DNA of 64,000 bases from Gloeothece verrucosa PCC 7822 (GTDB lineage Bacteria; Cyanobacteriota; Cyanobacteriia; Cyanobacteriales; Microcystaceae): the NCBI RefSeq assembly GCF_000147335.1, contig NC_014501.1, positions 3,780,300 through 3,844,299 on the forward strand, written 5' to 3'. Position numbers and translations under genes: made by a program. Each line of letters begins with the position of its first letter. Position 1 is the first letter of the stretch. Shown in pieces: positions 35,112-44,681 of this stretch. The notes under the pieces are model-generated. The model had not been told where the DNA came from. It saw only the letters and a program-made list of their open reading frames with translations, and ran no database searches.

Positions 35112-37301
35112 ATGGGAAAAGTAGTCGGCATAGACCTGGGGACAACAAACTCCGTCGTCGCCGTGATGGAGGGAACAAAGCCAATTGTCATCGCTAACTC
35201 AGAAGGAATGCGAACAACTCCTTCTGTGGTCGGTTTTAATAAAGATGGAGAATTACTGGTAGGACAATTGGCCAGACGACAAGCAGTGCTTAATCCTCAA
35301 AATACCTATTATGGTGTCAAACGATACATAGGCCGTACTTATGCCGAACTTTCCCCAGATTCTAAACGAGTTCCCTACACCATTAGACGAGATGATGACG
35401 GGAATGTTAAAATCCGTTGTCCTCGCCTGAAAAAAGAATTTGCTCCCGAAGAAATCTCAGCCATGATTCTGAGAAAATTGGCAGAGGAAGCCAGCCGCTA
35501 TCTCGGCGAAGAAGTCACCGGTGCCGTGATCACCGTTCCCGCCTATTTTAACGATTCTCAACGACAAGCCACCCGAGATGCCGGCAGAATAGCCGGCTTA
35601 GAAGTGCTGCGTATCCTCAATGAACCCACCGCCGCCGCCTTAGCCTATGGATTAGATCAAAAACAAAATAAAAAAATCCTCGTCTTTGACTTGGGAGGGG
35701 GAACCTTTGATGTCTCTATCCTAGAAGTAGGAGACGGCGTATTTCAAGTTAGAGCCACCAGTGGAGATACCCAATTAGGGGGTAATGATTTCGATACCCG
35801 TATCGTAGACTGGTTAGCTGAACAGTTCTTAGAACAAGAAAAAGTCGATCTCAGAAAAGATCGTCAATCTTTACAACGCCTCACCGAAGCCGCAGAAAAA
35901 GCCAAAATAGAACTGTCTGGCGTGAGTGTGACCGAAATTAACTTACCCTTCATCACCGCCACAGAAGAAGGCCCTAAACATATTGAAACTCGCCTTAGCC
36001 GCGCTCAATTTGAAGAATTATGTGGAGACTTAGTTAGTCGTCTGCGTCGTCCTCTCAAACGCGCTCTCAATGATGCGGGTTTAACCCCCGTGCAAATTGA
36101 TGAAGTGGTCTTAGTGGGCGGCGCAACCCGAATGCCGATGGTTAAGGAATTAGTTCGCAGTTTCATCGACCGAGAACCCAATGAAAATGTTAACCCCGAT
36201 GAAGTGGTCGCCGTAGGAGCCGCCATTCAAGCCAGTATTTTAACCGGTGAAGTTAAAGATATTCTGCTATTAGATGTTACGCCGCTATCTCTGGGATTAG
36301 AAACCATCGGCGGCGTGATGAAAAAATTAATCCCTCGTAATACAACCATACCAGTTCGCCGTTCTGATATTTTTTCCACCGCAGAAAATAACCAAACCCT
36401 GGTAGAAATTCATATAATCCAGGGAGAGCGGGAAATGGCAAGCGATAATAAATCTTTAGGACGCTTTAAACTAACCGGTATTCCGCCCGCTCCCAGAGGA
36501 GTGCCTCAAGTGCAAGTTTCCTTTGATATTGATGCTAATGGGATACTACAAGTGACTGCCCGCGATAAAACCACCGGACGAGAACAAAGTATCACCATAC
36601 AAGGCGCTTCTACCCTCTCAGAATCCGAAGTTAACCGCATGATCCAAGATGCAGATGCTTTTGCGGCTCAAGATAGAGAACGTCGAGAAAGGGTAGAAAA
36701 ACGTAACCGCGCTAAAGCCTTGACCGATCAAGCTCAACGTAGACTCAAAGAAATTACCCTAGACTTCGGAACAGAATTTACTCGCCCTTATCGTCGTCAA
36801 ATTGAAACTTTAAGTGCGGAAATTCTTAGTAGTCTAGAAGCGAATGATGAACGCCGTCTTGACAGAGCGCAAGCCGACCTACAAGATGTTCTCTATGAAT
36901 TAAATCGTGAAGTTCGCTTGCAATATGAAGACGAAGAAGGGGAAGGTTTTTTCAATTCTATTCGTCGTACTTTAACTGGAGAATCAGAAGAAGACCGTCC
37001 TTATCCCCCAAGACGATCAGCCCGAAATGACTACGACTTGGGTTATAATTCCCGCTCTGGAAACGATGATTATAACTACGGTGCTGGTGGTGGAGGTTAT
37101 CAAGACACTTATGATTCTCGTCCTAATAGAAGGGATGATTATCGCTCATCGGGGTACGATAATAACTACAACGATTATCGATCTTCCGGCTCTCGTCGAA
37201 GTGATTATAATGAACCCCCAAGCGGTCGTTATCGAAGCAACCAACGGCGAAATATCCCTGCTCAAAATGATTGGGATGAGGAGGATGATGATTGGTTTTA
37301 G
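35112..37301 (+). CDS. dnaK: Hsp70 chaperone DnaK, DnaK3-like, with long disordered tail
   Basis: A 729-residue Hsp70. The ATPase domain begins [20 protein letters not shown] and has the phosphate loops [16 protein letters not shown] and [11 protein letters not shown]; the linker region [13 protein letters not shown] (near 388) and the substrate-binding domain follow. The last 100 residues form a Tyr/Arg/Asp/Asn-rich disordered tail ending [10 protein letters not shown], unlike the EEVD-like ends of housekeeping DnaK. This resembles the long-tailed DnaK3 of Synechocystis, which is thylakoid-associated and paired with a DnaJ, as here. An AGGAG site lies upstream of the ATG at 35112; the open frame extends 26 codons further without conservation. 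Confidence 0.9.
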   Translation: MGKVVGIDLGTTNSVVAVMEGTKPIVIANSEGMRTTPSVVGFNKDGELLVGQLARRQAVLNPQNTYYGVKRYIGRTYAELSPDSKRVPYTIRRDDDGNVKIRCPRLKKEFAPEEISAMILRKLAEEASRYLGEEVTGAVITVPAYFNDSQRQATRDAGRIAGLEVLRILNEPTAAALAYGLDQKQNKKILVFDLGGGTFDVSILEVGDGVFQVRATSGDTQLGGNDFDTRIVDWLAEQFLEQEKVDLRKDRQSLQRLTEAAEKAKIELSGVSVTEINLPFITATEEGPKHIETRLSRAQFEELCGDLVSRLRRPLKRALNDAGLTPVQIDEVVLVGGATRMPMVKELVRSFIDREPNENVNPDEVVAVGAAIQASILTGEVKDILLLDVTPLSLGLETIGGVMKKLIPRNTTIPVRRSDIFSTAENNQTLVEIHIIQGEREMASDNKSLGRFKLTGIPPAPRGVPQVQVSFDIDANGILQVTARDKTTGREQSITIQGASTLSESEVNRMIQDADAFAAQDRERRERVEKRNRAKALTDQAQRRLKEITLDFGTEFTRPYRRQIETLSAEILSSLEANDERRLDRAQADLQDVLYELNREVRLQYEDEEGEGFFNSIRRTLTGESEEDRPYPPRRSARNDYDLGYNSRSGNDDYNYGAGGGGYQDTYDSRPNRRDDYRSSGYDNNYNDYRSSGSRRSDYNEPPSGRYRSNQRRNIPAQNDWDEEDDDWF

Positions 37302-37377
37302 ATTAGTGAACAGTAAACACCTTATCTGTGAACAGTGAACAATAGATTGCTGACAACCCATAACAGTACAGTCAACT

Positions 37378-37455
37378 CGAAAAATTGATAACTGCTAACT
37401 TGATAACTGATTACTGATAACTGATTACTGATTACTGATAACTAATGACTAATTA
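37378..37455. repeat. Diverged heptamer tandem repeat between dnaK and dnaJ
   Basis: About ten units of the type TGATAAC, TGATTAC, TAATGAC run up to the dnaJ start region, with a looser set (GTGAACAG) just after dnaK. They belong to the same 7-base family but are more diverged than the perfect arrays at 4135 and 50821. Confidence 0.75.
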
Positions 37456-37462
37456 CTGATCT

Positions 37463-38359
37463 ATGCAAACCGTTCGTAACTATTATGAAGTTTTGGGTGT
37501 GCCACGAAATGCTACCCCCGAGGAAATTAAAAAAGCCTTTCGCAAATTGGCACGAATGTATCATCCTGATGTGAATCCGGGTGATCAAGCCGCCGAAGAA
37601 AAGTTTAAGGATATTAATGAGGCCTATGATGTTCTCTCGGATGAGCAAAAACGCAGCGAATATAACCGTCTTCTGCTAGGTACATCTAACAAACGACGAC
37701 CCCCTAAACGCCCCTCATCTGCTTCTCGCAATGGCACTAACCCAGAGGGAGCTTATCGTTCAGAGTTTGATCTGTGGAAATTTAAAGACTTTGCCAGTCC
37801 CACCACTAAACAAACTCGCGTGGTGACTTCGACGCGCCCTTCTCGCCGAGATGTGGAGGCCAGGTTAACCGTGCCGCTACAAAAAGCTTATCTAGGAGGG
37901 CGGCAACGCATTCGTCTAGAGGATGGGCGCTCTTTAGAAGTGGATATGCCCCCTGCTATGATTGACGGGCAAAAAATACGTCTGAAAGGACAGGGACTAG
38001 AAGGAGGAGATCTCTATTTAAAAATTACGGTCGCTCGTCATCCTTTTTTTAGCTTACAAGGTCAAGATATTTATTGTCAGGTTCCGGTTACACCGAGTGA
38101 AGCCATCTTAGGGGGAGCAGTAGAAGTTCCTACCATTGACGGATTAGTAAAAATGACTGTCCCTAAAGGTGTCAAGTCAGGTCAACGCCTACGATTAGCT
38201 AATAAAGGCTATCCTACTACTGAAGGAAATCGAGGTGATCAGTTAGTAGAAATTCTCATTGTTACTCCCTCTGAACCGACTCCTGAAGAGTTAGAACTTT
38301 ATGAAAAACTCAGAGAAATAGAAACCTTTAATCCTCGTCGTCATTTAATGAGTTATTAG
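37463..38359 (+). CDS. dnaJ: DnaJ-type co-chaperone without zinc finger
   Basis: A 298-residue protein. The J domain (1-70) has the essential HPD in [10 protein letters not shown] short Arg/Pro/Ser-rich linker (about 72-125) replaces a Gly/Phe region, and there is no CxxCxGxG zinc finger. The C-terminal domains (about 130-285) have the DnaJ_C pattern ([51 protein letters not shown]). This is a type II/CbpA-like J protein and the likely partner of the adjacent DnaK, 161 bases upstream. The RBS is poorly defined because heptamer repeats reach almost to the ATG. Confidence 0.9.
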   Translation: MQTVRNYYEVLGVPRNATPEEIKKAFRKLARMYHPDVNPGDQAAEEKFKDINEAYDVLSDEQKRSEYNRLLLGTSNKRRPPKRPSSASRNGTNPEGAYRSEFDLWKFKDFASPTTKQTRVVTSTRPSRRDVEARLTVPLQKAYLGGRQRIRLEDGRSLEVDMPPAMIDGQKIRLKGQGLEGGDLYLKITVARHPFFSLQGQDIYCQVPVTPSEAILGGAVEVPTIDGLVKMTVPKGVKSGQRLRLANKGYPTTEGNRGDQLVEILIVTPSEPTPEELELYEKLREIETFNPRRHLMSY

Positions 38360-38534
38360 TTCTATTTGTTATTTAAAATCCCTTAGCCATTTATCTAACC
38401 CGTTAAATAGTCTAATAATTTTTCCAATTTTTCCAGGGCTTAAAAGGAAAATATTTTTATTTTTTTAGAATTATACCGCTCAAATTTTTAAAATTTAATT
38501 CTTGCCGGTTATCCTTGATTAAAACTTAAAAAAT

Positions 38535-38756
38535 ATGTCATTTAAACTAGATTTAACCCCGGTTCAAAAACTTCCTTTTTCAAAAATTGGCTCTTTTCAA
38601 ATTTTTAGTTTGCCTGACCAGGATGGCGAAATTTGGATAAAAGTTGACCATCACTATGCCCAAGTCATTAGTAATCAATGGTCAACAGGAAGAAGTTTTA
38701 GTGACGATGAAGAAGTTGTTTGGTTATTACCTGAAAGTTATCTAGAGGAGCAATAA
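38535..38756 (+). CDS. Hypothetical 73-residue protein, live copy of a tandem duplication
   Basis: The protein starts MSFKLDLTPVQKLPF and ends VVWLLPESYLEEQ. It is small, acidic and beta-like, with no family I know. A second, dead copy lies 478 bases downstream at 39013-39234. Similarity extends into the upstream flank (CCGCTCAAA and the AT-rich stretch after it), so a block of about 300 bases was duplicated. Retention of an intact frame here while the other copy decayed suggests this one is under selection. Confidence 0.6.
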   Translation: MSFKLDLTPVQKLPFSKIGSFQIFSLPDQDGEIWIKVDHHYAQVISNQWSTGRSFSDDEEVVWLLPESYLEEQ

Positions 38757-38759
38757 TTA

Positions 38760-38877
38760 TTAACGGCTCTTTTGGCTTCTTACTCCCTCTTGACTAAGGG
38801 GAACCAGTAAAGTCTGCGCTCTTAGGGGCGTGAGGGGGTCTCCGCAAGAGGAGCAACTGGTATGGGTTGCCGTTAAC
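38760..38877. mobile_element. Possible small non-autonomous insertion with terminal inverted repeats
   Basis: A segment of about 118 bases is bounded by TTAACGGC (38760-38767) and GCCGTTAA (38869-38876), with TTAAC at both outer ends as a possible 5-base target duplication. In the duplicated block the matching position after the second copy reads TTAAC without this segment, as expected if it inserted after duplication. It is more GC-rich than its surroundings and holds internal pairing (CTCTT / AAGAG). No coding content. Confidence 0.4.
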
Positions 38878-39012
38878 AAGTAGCTTTATCTTAAAAATAC
38901 CTAAATTTCTTGAAATAACAACATTTTTATCGAGATCTTTGGCGATTTTTTCCGCTCAAAATTTTTAAATTTAACTTTTTTTAGCTATCTCTGATACAGA
39001 CTTAGAAAAATT

Positions 39013-39234
39013 ATCTCGTTTAAACTTGATTTAACCCCGATTCAAAAACTTCGTTTTTTAAAAATTGAATCTTTTCAAATTTTTAGTTTGCCTGACCAGG
39101 ATGGCGAAATTTGGATAAAAGTTGACCATCACTATGCCCAAGTCATCAGAAATCAATAGTTAATAGGTCGAAGCTTGAGTCCCAGTGAAGAAGTAGTTTG
39201 GTTATTGCCTGAAAGTTATCTAGAGGAGCAATAA
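39013..39234 (+). pseudogene. Dead tandem copy of the 73-residue hypothetical gene
   Basis: The copy has the same 222-base length as 38535-38756 and aligns without gaps: FKLDLTPIQKLRFLKIESFQ, IFSLPDQDGEIWIKVDHHYA and WLLPESYLEEQ are recovered. The start codon is lost (ATC TCG in place of ATG TCA) and an in-frame TAG interrupts it at NQ-stop-LIGR. The middle third is nearly identical, so the duplication is fairly young or was recently homogenised. Confidence 0.8.
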
Positions 39235-39300
39235 TTATTAACTATTTTATCATTAATTAGTTCTAAATATTATTATTATTTTTTTAGGGACAATTTCCCA

Positions 39301-39609
39301 ATGAAACCTAATAGACTTAAAACCGACATTGACCAGGAATTAAAACTGCTTTTAAAGGGCTTGTTAACTCATGGACAAAATCAGCCCGAATTAATTGGTT
39401 TAGTTACTGAAATAACAGCAGAAAGAGATAGTTTTTGGCAAAAACAGTTTATTTTAGCAGCTATTATCGATTATATGTTTGAACATTTGTCAGAAATGAA
39501 TCGCTTACAGGAAGATATCCCCAATCTAAAAGATAAAATCCTTACTGAGGTTAATAATGAATATTCAAAAACCAGTATAGAAGAGTTACAGAGTTCCCAG
39601 AAAAATTAA
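39301..39609 (+). CDS. Hypothetical helical protein, 102 residues
   Basis: The predicted protein is soluble and mostly helical (KTDIDQELKLLLKGLLTHGQ, ERDSFWQKQFILAAIIDYMF), with a polar C-terminus. I recognise no family. It lies 66 bases after the dead duplicate and 126 bases before the symporter gene on the same strand. The ATG at the start of the frame has no strong ribosome site. Confidence 0.5.
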   Translation: MKPNRLKTDIDQELKLLLKGLLTHGQNQPELIGLVTEITAERDSFWQKQFILAAIIDYMFEHLSEMNRLQEDIPNLKDKILTEVNNEYSKTSIEELQSSQKN

Positions 39610-39735
39610 TGATTTTCAAAAATCGATGATCTAAAGCTAGGCTAGTGTAACGCCTCTGAGGCAGAAAAATCATAATTGAGCCGAAAAGCCCTGAGTAAAC
39701 AATGTTAACTTAAGTAAAGTATATAAACTTAGCTT

Positions 39736-41241
39736 ATGGGACTTGCTCTCTCAATCGGTGAAAAATCCATGATTCTACAGCTTAACATCCTCGAGCGCAT
39801 CGATCAGGTATTTTCTAGCCTAGTGAGTTTGATCGAGCGAATTTTGTTTTTTTCGGTGGCCGGCATCCCTCTAATTATTCTTTGGATCATTACAGCAGGC
39901 GTATTTTTTACCTTGCGTATGGGGTTCATCAATATTCGAGGGTTTAAACACGCCATTGATATTGCTACAACCGAAGACGAAAAGAACGACGAACAAGGAA
40001 CCGGAGAAATATCCGCTTTTCAAGCTTTAGCGACTGCTTTATCGGCGAGTGTAGGACTGGGAAATATTGCCGGCGTAGCGATCGCTATTCAAATGGGTGG
40101 TCCGGGGGCCGTCTTTTGGATGAGTGTCACTGCCATTTTGGGAATGTCAATTAAGTTTGTTGAATGTACCCTCGGACTCAAATATCGTATCCTTAGACCT
40201 GATGGAATTATTGTCGGCGGTCCGATGTATTATCTTGACGGGGGGTTAGCCGCCATAGGACAGGCCAAATTAGGTTCTTTTTTAGCCATGTTATTTGCGC
40301 TGTTTAGCATTCCCGCCGGTTTAGGGGGTGGGAATATGTTTCAAGCTAACCAATCTTTTGCCGGTCTAACCACCGTTTTTCCCTCTTTACAAGAGTATGA
40401 TTGGTTGTATGGTTTGATCGTTGCTCTTTTGGTAGGTTTGGTGATTATTGGTGGTATTAGCCGCATTGGCATTGTGGCCAGTAAATTAGTGCCTTTTATG
40501 GTGACGGTTTATCTAGCCGCTTGTCTATGGGTGGTGCTAGTTAATATTACTGAAATTCCCCAAGCCGTACAGGTGATCGTCACGGGGGCTTTTTCTGGAC
40601 AAGCGATCGCAGGAGGATTTCTGGGTGTATTAATACAAGGAATTCGCCGCAGTGTGTTTTCTAATGGGGCCGGCAGTGGAACGGCGGCGATCGCTCATGC
40701 GGTAGCTCGTACAAGTGATCCCATCCGAGAAGGAATTGTCGCAATTTTAGAACCTTTTATCGACACGGTTGTTATTTGTAATCTAACTGCTTTGGTGATT
40801 TTAACCAATGGTTTTTATGGAGAAAATGCGATTCAATATAGCAGTGGTGCGGCTTTAGCGGCGGCGGCTTTTGAGAAGACAATTCACGGTTTTAGCCCTG
40901 TTTTAACGATGATCATGTTTTTATTTGGTTTTTCTACTATGATGACTTGGAGTTATTATGGCGAAAGATGCTGGTCTTATTTATTAGGAGAAAGAACGGT
41001 TTTTGTCTTTAAAGGGTTGTTTTTAGCTTGTATTTTTCTTGGTTCGATTGTCAATCTAGGAGCCGTCGTCAATTTTAGTGATATGATGTTTTTATTGATG
41101 TCAGTCCCGAATTTATTGGGATGTATGCTGTTATCGGGTTCAGTGGCTACTGAGTTACAAATTTATTGGGCTGATTTAAATAAGCCAAAAAAAGAAATTA
41201 AATTTAGTAAACTTAATCGCGAATTAACAACTAAAAGTTAA
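39736..41241 (+). CDS. Sodium:alanine/glycine symporter (AGCS family)
   Basis: A 501-residue membrane protein with about ten helices. AGCS motifs: EISAFQALATALSASVGLGN with IAGVAIAI (about 93-120), GGPGAVFWMSVTAILGMSIK, GGPMYYL, and GIRRSVFSNGAGSGTAAIAHA (about 305-325). The family imports small neutral amino acids with Na+. The N-terminus before IERILFFSVAG is variable; Met17 (39784) would also be an acceptable start. Confidence 0.9.
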   Translation: MGLALSIGEKSMILQLNILERIDQVFSSLVSLIERILFFSVAGIPLIILWIITAGVFFTLRMGFINIRGFKHAIDIATTEDEKNDEQGTGEISAFQALATALSASVGLGNIAGVAIAIQMGGPGAVFWMSVTAILGMSIKFVECTLGLKYRILRPDGIIVGGPMYYLDGGLAAIGQAKLGSFLAMLFALFSIPAGLGGGNMFQANQSFAGLTTVFPSLQEYDWLYGLIVALLVGLVIIGGISRIGIVASKLVPFMVTVYLAACLWVVLVNITEIPQAVQVIVTGAFSGQAIAGGFLGVLIQGIRRSVFSNGAGSGTAAIAHAVARTSDPIREGIVAILEPFIDTVVICNLTALVILTNGFYGENAIQYSSGAALAAAAFEKTIHGFSPVLTMIMFLFGFSTMMTWSYYGERCWSYLLGERTVFVFKGLFLACIFLGSIVNLGAVVNFSDMMFLLMSVPNLLGCMLLSGSVATELQIYWADLNKPKKEIKFSKLNRELTTKS

Positions 41242-41263
41242 AGCTTAAAACCATTTTTAAAAT

Positions 41264-41299
41264 GAAAGGGTCTTCATCTTCACTCATTAGGCCCCTTTC
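41264..41299 (+). terminator. Possible terminator after the symporter gene
   Basis: Arms GAAAGGG (41264-41270) and CCCTTTC (41293-41299) with a 22-base loop lie 22 bases past the symporter stop. No strong T run follows, so this is tentative. The truncated tnpB begins just beyond. Confidence 0.35.
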
Positions 41300-41322
41300 T
41301 ACTACATCTTGATCAATCCTGA

Positions 41323-41997
41323 GATAACTTTATTGACTTGGGAATAACCAGTCTGATCACCACCAGCGATGGAACTAAAGTTAGTAATCCTAGGCATTTT
41401 AATAAGCTCTACAAAAAGCTCCATCGGGTTCAAAAAGCGTATTCTAGAACCCAAAAAGGCTCTAAGAATAGAGAAAAGGCTAGATTGAAAGTAGCCAAAG
41501 TTCACGCGAAAATAGGGGATTCTAGAAGAGATTTTCTCCATAAACTGACAACTCAACTTGTACGCGAAAACCAAACGATAGTAGTTGAGGATTTGGCAGT
41601 TAGAAATATGGTCAAAAACTCTAAATTGGCCAAGGCAATATCCGACTGTGGATGGTCTGAGTTTGTCGGTCAACTTGAATATAAATGCCAGTGGTATGGT
41701 CGTGAACTGGTGAAAATTGATGGCTTTTTCCCGAGCAGTAAACGTTGTGGGAACTGCGGTCACGTAATGGACAAATTGCCATTGAATATCCGTGAGTGGG
41801 AGTGCCCAGAATGTAGAACTGTCCATGATCACGAAGTGGCGCTTCGCGCTCGTGACATCAATGCAAGTCGGAATATTTTGGCCGCCGGGCTGGCGGTGAG
41901 AGTCTGTGGAGCGGACATAAGACCTGATAGGCATAAGTATAAAGGGCAGTTGCGAAAAACCCGAATTAGGGAAGGAAACAAGAAACCCAAATCGTGA
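41323..41997 (+). pseudogene. tnpB: 5'-truncated tnpB remnant (C-terminal RuvC and zinc ribbon)
   Basis: The frame opens right after a TGA with DNFIDLGITSLIT, so it starts at the first RuvC motif (Asp in IDLG) and lacks the whole N-terminal half of TnpB (about 180 residues). The rest is well kept: Glu in VVEDLAVRNM, zinc ribbon CGNCG ... CPEC, and Asp in ALRARDINASRNIL. The only starts are non-ATG (TTG at 41338). The nuclease half could not work alone. The sequence is clearly different from the full-length TnpB at 13917-15164, so it comes from another element subfamily. Confidence 0.8.
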
Positions 41998-42040
41998 GGT
42001 TTGGGAATCACCGTCGGTTTTACGGCGGTGAGGATGTCAA
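41986..42040 (+). ncRNA. Right end and putative reRNA 3' scaffold of the truncated tnpB element
   Basis: Two hairpins follow each other: CCCAAA/TTTGGG (41986-42005), overlapping the tnpB stop, and CACCGTCG/CGGCGGTG (42009-42030), then AGGATGTCAA, which is typical of IS200/IS605-family right ends in cyanobacteria. If still transcribed, this would be the 3' part of a TnpB guide-RNA scaffold and the guide would begin at about 42041. Transcription is inferred. Confidence 0.45.
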
Positions 42041-42093
42041 AATGGTAAATAGTACCCTATCAAAACTACACGCTCGTAGTATTTTTACTGATT

Positions 42094-43146
42094 ATGGCTA
42101 TTGAGCTAAAAACCAAACCAAAGTCGCCTCAAGGACAAAACGTTTTACTCGGAAAATCTCTACAAGAATTAACCGAGTGGGTTCAAGAACAGGGACAACC
42201 CGCCTATCGAGGAAAACAACTTTATCAATGGTTGTATGAAAAAGGCGCTAGGTCCCTATCCGATATTTCCGTCTTTCCTAAATCTTGGCGCGAGGAAGTC
42301 AAAGACTATCCCATCGGGCGTTCTCAAATTCATCACCGCAGTATCGCCCCAGATAAAACCCGTAAATATCTATTACGTCTTCAGGATGGGTTAATTATTG
42401 AAACCGTTGGCATTCCCACTGAAAAGCGGCTAACCGTTTGTGTGTCTTCTCAAGTGGGTTGTCCGATGGACTGTGATTTCTGTGCAACCGGCAAAGGCGG
42501 CTTTACCCGTAACCTCGCCCCTCATGAAATCGTTGATCAAGTCTTAACCGTACAAGAAGACTTTCAAAGACGGGTAAGTCATGTGGTATTTATGGGCATG
42601 GGAGAACCCTTACTCAATCTTAAAGCCGTTGTCAGTGCCGTTAATATTCTCAATCAGGATGTAGGCATCGGTATGCGCTCCCTCACCATTTCTACTGTAG
42701 GACTTCCCGCTAAAATCGAACAATTGGCCCGGCATCAACTCCAAGTAACCTTTGCTGTCAGTCTTCACGCCCCTAACCAAGCCTTACGAGAACAACTGAT
42801 CCCCAGTGCTAAACATTATCCCCTCAAAAATCTACTAGAAGATTGTCACAAATATGTCGAAATGACTAAGCGGCGAGTGACTTTTGAATATATCCTCCTC
42901 GCTGGTGTCAATGATTTACCCGAACAGGCCCAAGAATTGGCGGTTCAAATTCGAGGATTTCAGAGTCATGTTAACCTGATTCCTTATAATCCTATTTCAG
43001 AAGCCGATTATAAACGCCCTAACTCTCAACGCATTAACGCTTTTCTGAATATTCTTCAACAAGAAAACATCGCCGTCAGTGTGCGCTACTCTCGGGGACT
43101 CGAAACCGATGCGGCTTGTGGACAATTAAGAGCCGCCAAAGTTTAA
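42094..43146 (+). CDS. rlmN: Dual-specificity rRNA/tRNA methyltransferase RlmN
   Basis: A 350-residue radical-SAM enzyme that puts a methyl group on C2 of A2503 in 23S rRNA and A37 in some tRNAs. The cluster motif CPMDCDFC (CxxxCxxC) is near residue 125, the acceptor Cys is in DAACGQL near the C-terminus, and [13 protein letters not shown] and [13 protein letters not shown] are family hallmarks. The N-terminal [14 protein letters not shown] region is present. Full length. The gene starts 53 bases after the truncated tnpB right end, so that insertion sits in its promoter region. Confidence 0.95.
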   Translation: MAIELKTKPKSPQGQNVLLGKSLQELTEWVQEQGQPAYRGKQLYQWLYEKGARSLSDISVFPKSWREEVKDYPIGRSQIHHRSIAPDKTRKYLLRLQDGLIIETVGIPTEKRLTVCVSSQVGCPMDCDFCATGKGGFTRNLAPHEIVDQVLTVQEDFQRRVSHVVFMGMGEPLLNLKAVVSAVNILNQDVGIGMRSLTISTVGLPAKIEQLARHQLQVTFAVSLHAPNQALREQLIPSAKHYPLKNLLEDCHKYVEMTKRRVTFEYILLAGVNDLPEQAQELAVQIRGFQSHVNLIPYNPISEADYKRPNSQRINAFLNILQQENIAVSVRYSRGLETDAACGQLRAAKV

Positions 43147-43200
43147 CAATGTTGTAAAAGCCTCAAGTTTGACAGTTTGTCTAGGGAATTTTGTCCAAAT

Positions 43201-43251
43201 TTGGTGTAATCATTAAAGAGTTGCTAACAATCTTCTAATTCATTACACCAA
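43201..43251. promoter_or_regulatory. 10-bp inverted repeat upstream of a three-gene membrane operon
   Basis: TTGGTGTAAT (43201-43210) and ATTACACCAA (43242-43251) are perfect inverted arms separated by 31 bases, ending 42 bases before the ATG of the first gene. The arms could be two half-sites for a repressor, or an RNA hairpin in the leader. I cannot name the regulator. Confidence 0.4.
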
Positions 43252-43293
43252 CAGAGCCTTAAATGGTTAACGTCAGTACGACAAACAATTCCT

Positions 43294-43917
43294 ATGAGGC
43301 TAGAAGAAAAACAAATTACAGCAGAATCTGAGTTTCCCAGACAGCTAGACATCGCTCAGGTTTGTGTGTATGGACTGAGTATTTTGTCTGCTGTTCTGTT
43401 TTTGTCCTTACCCTTTGCCAATTTATTACATCCTAGCCCCTGGCAACGGTCAATGGGGACAATTCATAGTTTGGCGGCTTTACTCACTACCGTAATCACA
43501 GTTTATACTGGGCATTTAGCTTTTCCCTTATTGCGGGGAGTCAATAAAGTTTTGCCCCAAATTCGTACTCTAAGCTTTTGGTCAACCATTTTGACTTTTC
43601 TGGGAATTGCTACAGGCAACTTGGCTTATATGCGATACCGGGCAGGTTTTGCCTATAGAGGGGCCCGCGCTTGGCTATTAGAGAATACGCCTTTGGTGGA
43701 ATACATATTGATGAAATATCATGAATTTAGCTTGCTATTTACCCTACCTTTAGGAACAGCTTGTACGTGGATTCTCTGGAATTATGGAGATCGAATTTTA
43801 GAAAAACGAAACCGTCCTCTTTTAGCCGCTACTTGTGTGGGTTTAATGGCGATGATGTTTTTTGAAATCGGCGGTTTAGTGACGGGTTTTGCTATTGCTA
43901 AAATGCACGGTTTGTAA
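43294..43917 (+). CDS. Five-helix membrane protein with conserved-looking histidines, unknown function
   Basis: A 207-residue protein with about five membrane helices (24-47, 56-78, 95-115, 143-165, 176-202). His residues sit in or beside helices (H46, H58, H74, H143), an arrangement that would allow b-type heme binding, but I cannot name a family and this is only a suggestion. It is the first gene of a tight operon: the next gene starts 32 bases later, the third 15 bases after that. Confidence 0.65.
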   Translation: MRLEEKQITAESEFPRQLDIAQVCVYGLSILSAVLFLSLPFANLLHPSPWQRSMGTIHSLAALLTTVITVYTGHLAFPLLRGVNKVLPQIRTLSFWSTILTFLGIATGNLAYMRYRAGFAYRGARAWLLENTPLVEYILMKYHEFSLLFTLPLGTACTWILWNYGDRILEKRNRPLLAATCVGLMAMMFFEIGGLVTGFAIAKMHGL

Positions 43918-43949
43918 ACAAAGAATCATTCAATATTCCAAGGTATGTC

Positions 43950-44396
43950 ATGAAAAGTGAGCAAACGTTATACGGCCTGATTTGGCAAGGGTTAAAATAC
44001 TTTCCCCAAGTTTTGGCCAAAGGTTCTCAACGTCCACCAGAAGTTTCAGGCCCGGCTGCTGCGGCTTTTATTAGTGGCGGGTTTGGCTGTTGGGTAATGA
44101 TGATTGTCCACCATTTAGCAGATACATCAAAAGCAAGAGATGAAATCGTTTGGAAAATAGGAAGCTGGATTCCTGGAAGTCGAAATCCTAGCCAATTGTG
44201 GGGCAATATTGGCAGTTATACGGGCAAAGAAACGATTTTCCTAATCAGTTGGCTTGCGAGTTGGTTTGTTCTTCATTACTTGTGGAGAAATAAAAATATA
44301 AAAGCTAAAACTCTATTTTTTTGGATGTTTTTATTCTTTATTGCCGCTACGGTTATGAGTTGGCATCCTTTATTTCCCTATTTACGATTAATGTAA
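43950..44396 (+). CDS. Small membrane protein with three helices, unknown function
   Basis: 148 residues. The hydrophobic stretches are GFGCWVMMIVHHLADT (about 44-60, with His-His), ETIFLISWLASWFVLHYLW (about 93-112) and TLFFWMFLFFIAATVM (about 118-136). A Gly/Ala/Pro-rich loop (PPEVSGPAAAAFISGG) lies before the first helix. No family recognised. Its place between two other small membrane-protein genes in a close operon suggests a complex. Confidence 0.65.
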   Translation: MKSEQTLYGLIWQGLKYFPQVLAKGSQRPPEVSGPAAAAFISGGFGCWVMMIVHHLADTSKARDEIVWKIGSWIPGSRNPSQLWGNIGSYTGKETIFLISWLASWFVLHYLWRNKNIKAKTLFFWMFLFFIAATVMSWHPLFPYLRLM

Positions 44397-44411
44397 CGCA
44401 GCACTAAAGCC

Positions 44412-44612
44412 ATGCTACCAGAAATTAGACGCAAAACAGCCAGAAAAATGCACAAATATGTTTTTGGTTTACTCGCCGTCTGGTTAACCTTTGTTGTTAG
44501 CGCAGGAATTGCGGCTAAGAGAGTCAGCCAATCGGAAAAATTTGCTCCTTACCAGCTTTATTTAAAATCTTTCACCCTCTCTGGTAAGACTCAACCGGCT
44601 CCTATCAAATAA
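44412..44612 (+). CDS. Single-helix small membrane protein, unknown function
   Basis: 66 residues: a basic N-terminus (RRKTARKMHKY), one membrane helix (about 17-36, VFGLLAVWLTFVVSAGIAA) and a polar tail. It is the last gene of the three-gene operon and is followed within 10 bases by a good terminator. Likely a small subunit of whatever complex the first two genes make. Confidence 0.6.
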   Translation: MLPEIRRKTARKMHKYVFGLLAVWLTFVVSAGIAAKRVSQSEKFAPYQLYLKSFTLSGKTQPAPIK

Positions 44613-44618
44613 AATTTT

Positions 44619-44645
44619 AGCCCGCCTAGACGGGCTTTGTTGCTT
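44619..44645 (+). terminator. Rho-independent terminator of the three-gene membrane operon
   Basis: A 6-bp stem AGCCCG / CGGGCT with loop CCTAGA is followed by TTGTTGCTTT, seven bases after the stop of the 66-residue gene. Confidence 0.7.
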
Positions 44646-44681
44646 TAGCCTCATTGATCAAGAAAAGTGGCAAACATCGTT

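Noticed and set aside
37378-37455. CRISPR array
   Set aside because: The repeat unit is only 7 bases with no spacers; it is a tandem heptamer array. No cas genes are present.
41302-41934. Minus-strand ORF of 210 codons
   Set aside because: Exactly antisense to the tnpB remnant, whose RuvC and zinc-ribbon motifs are unmistakable on the plus strand.
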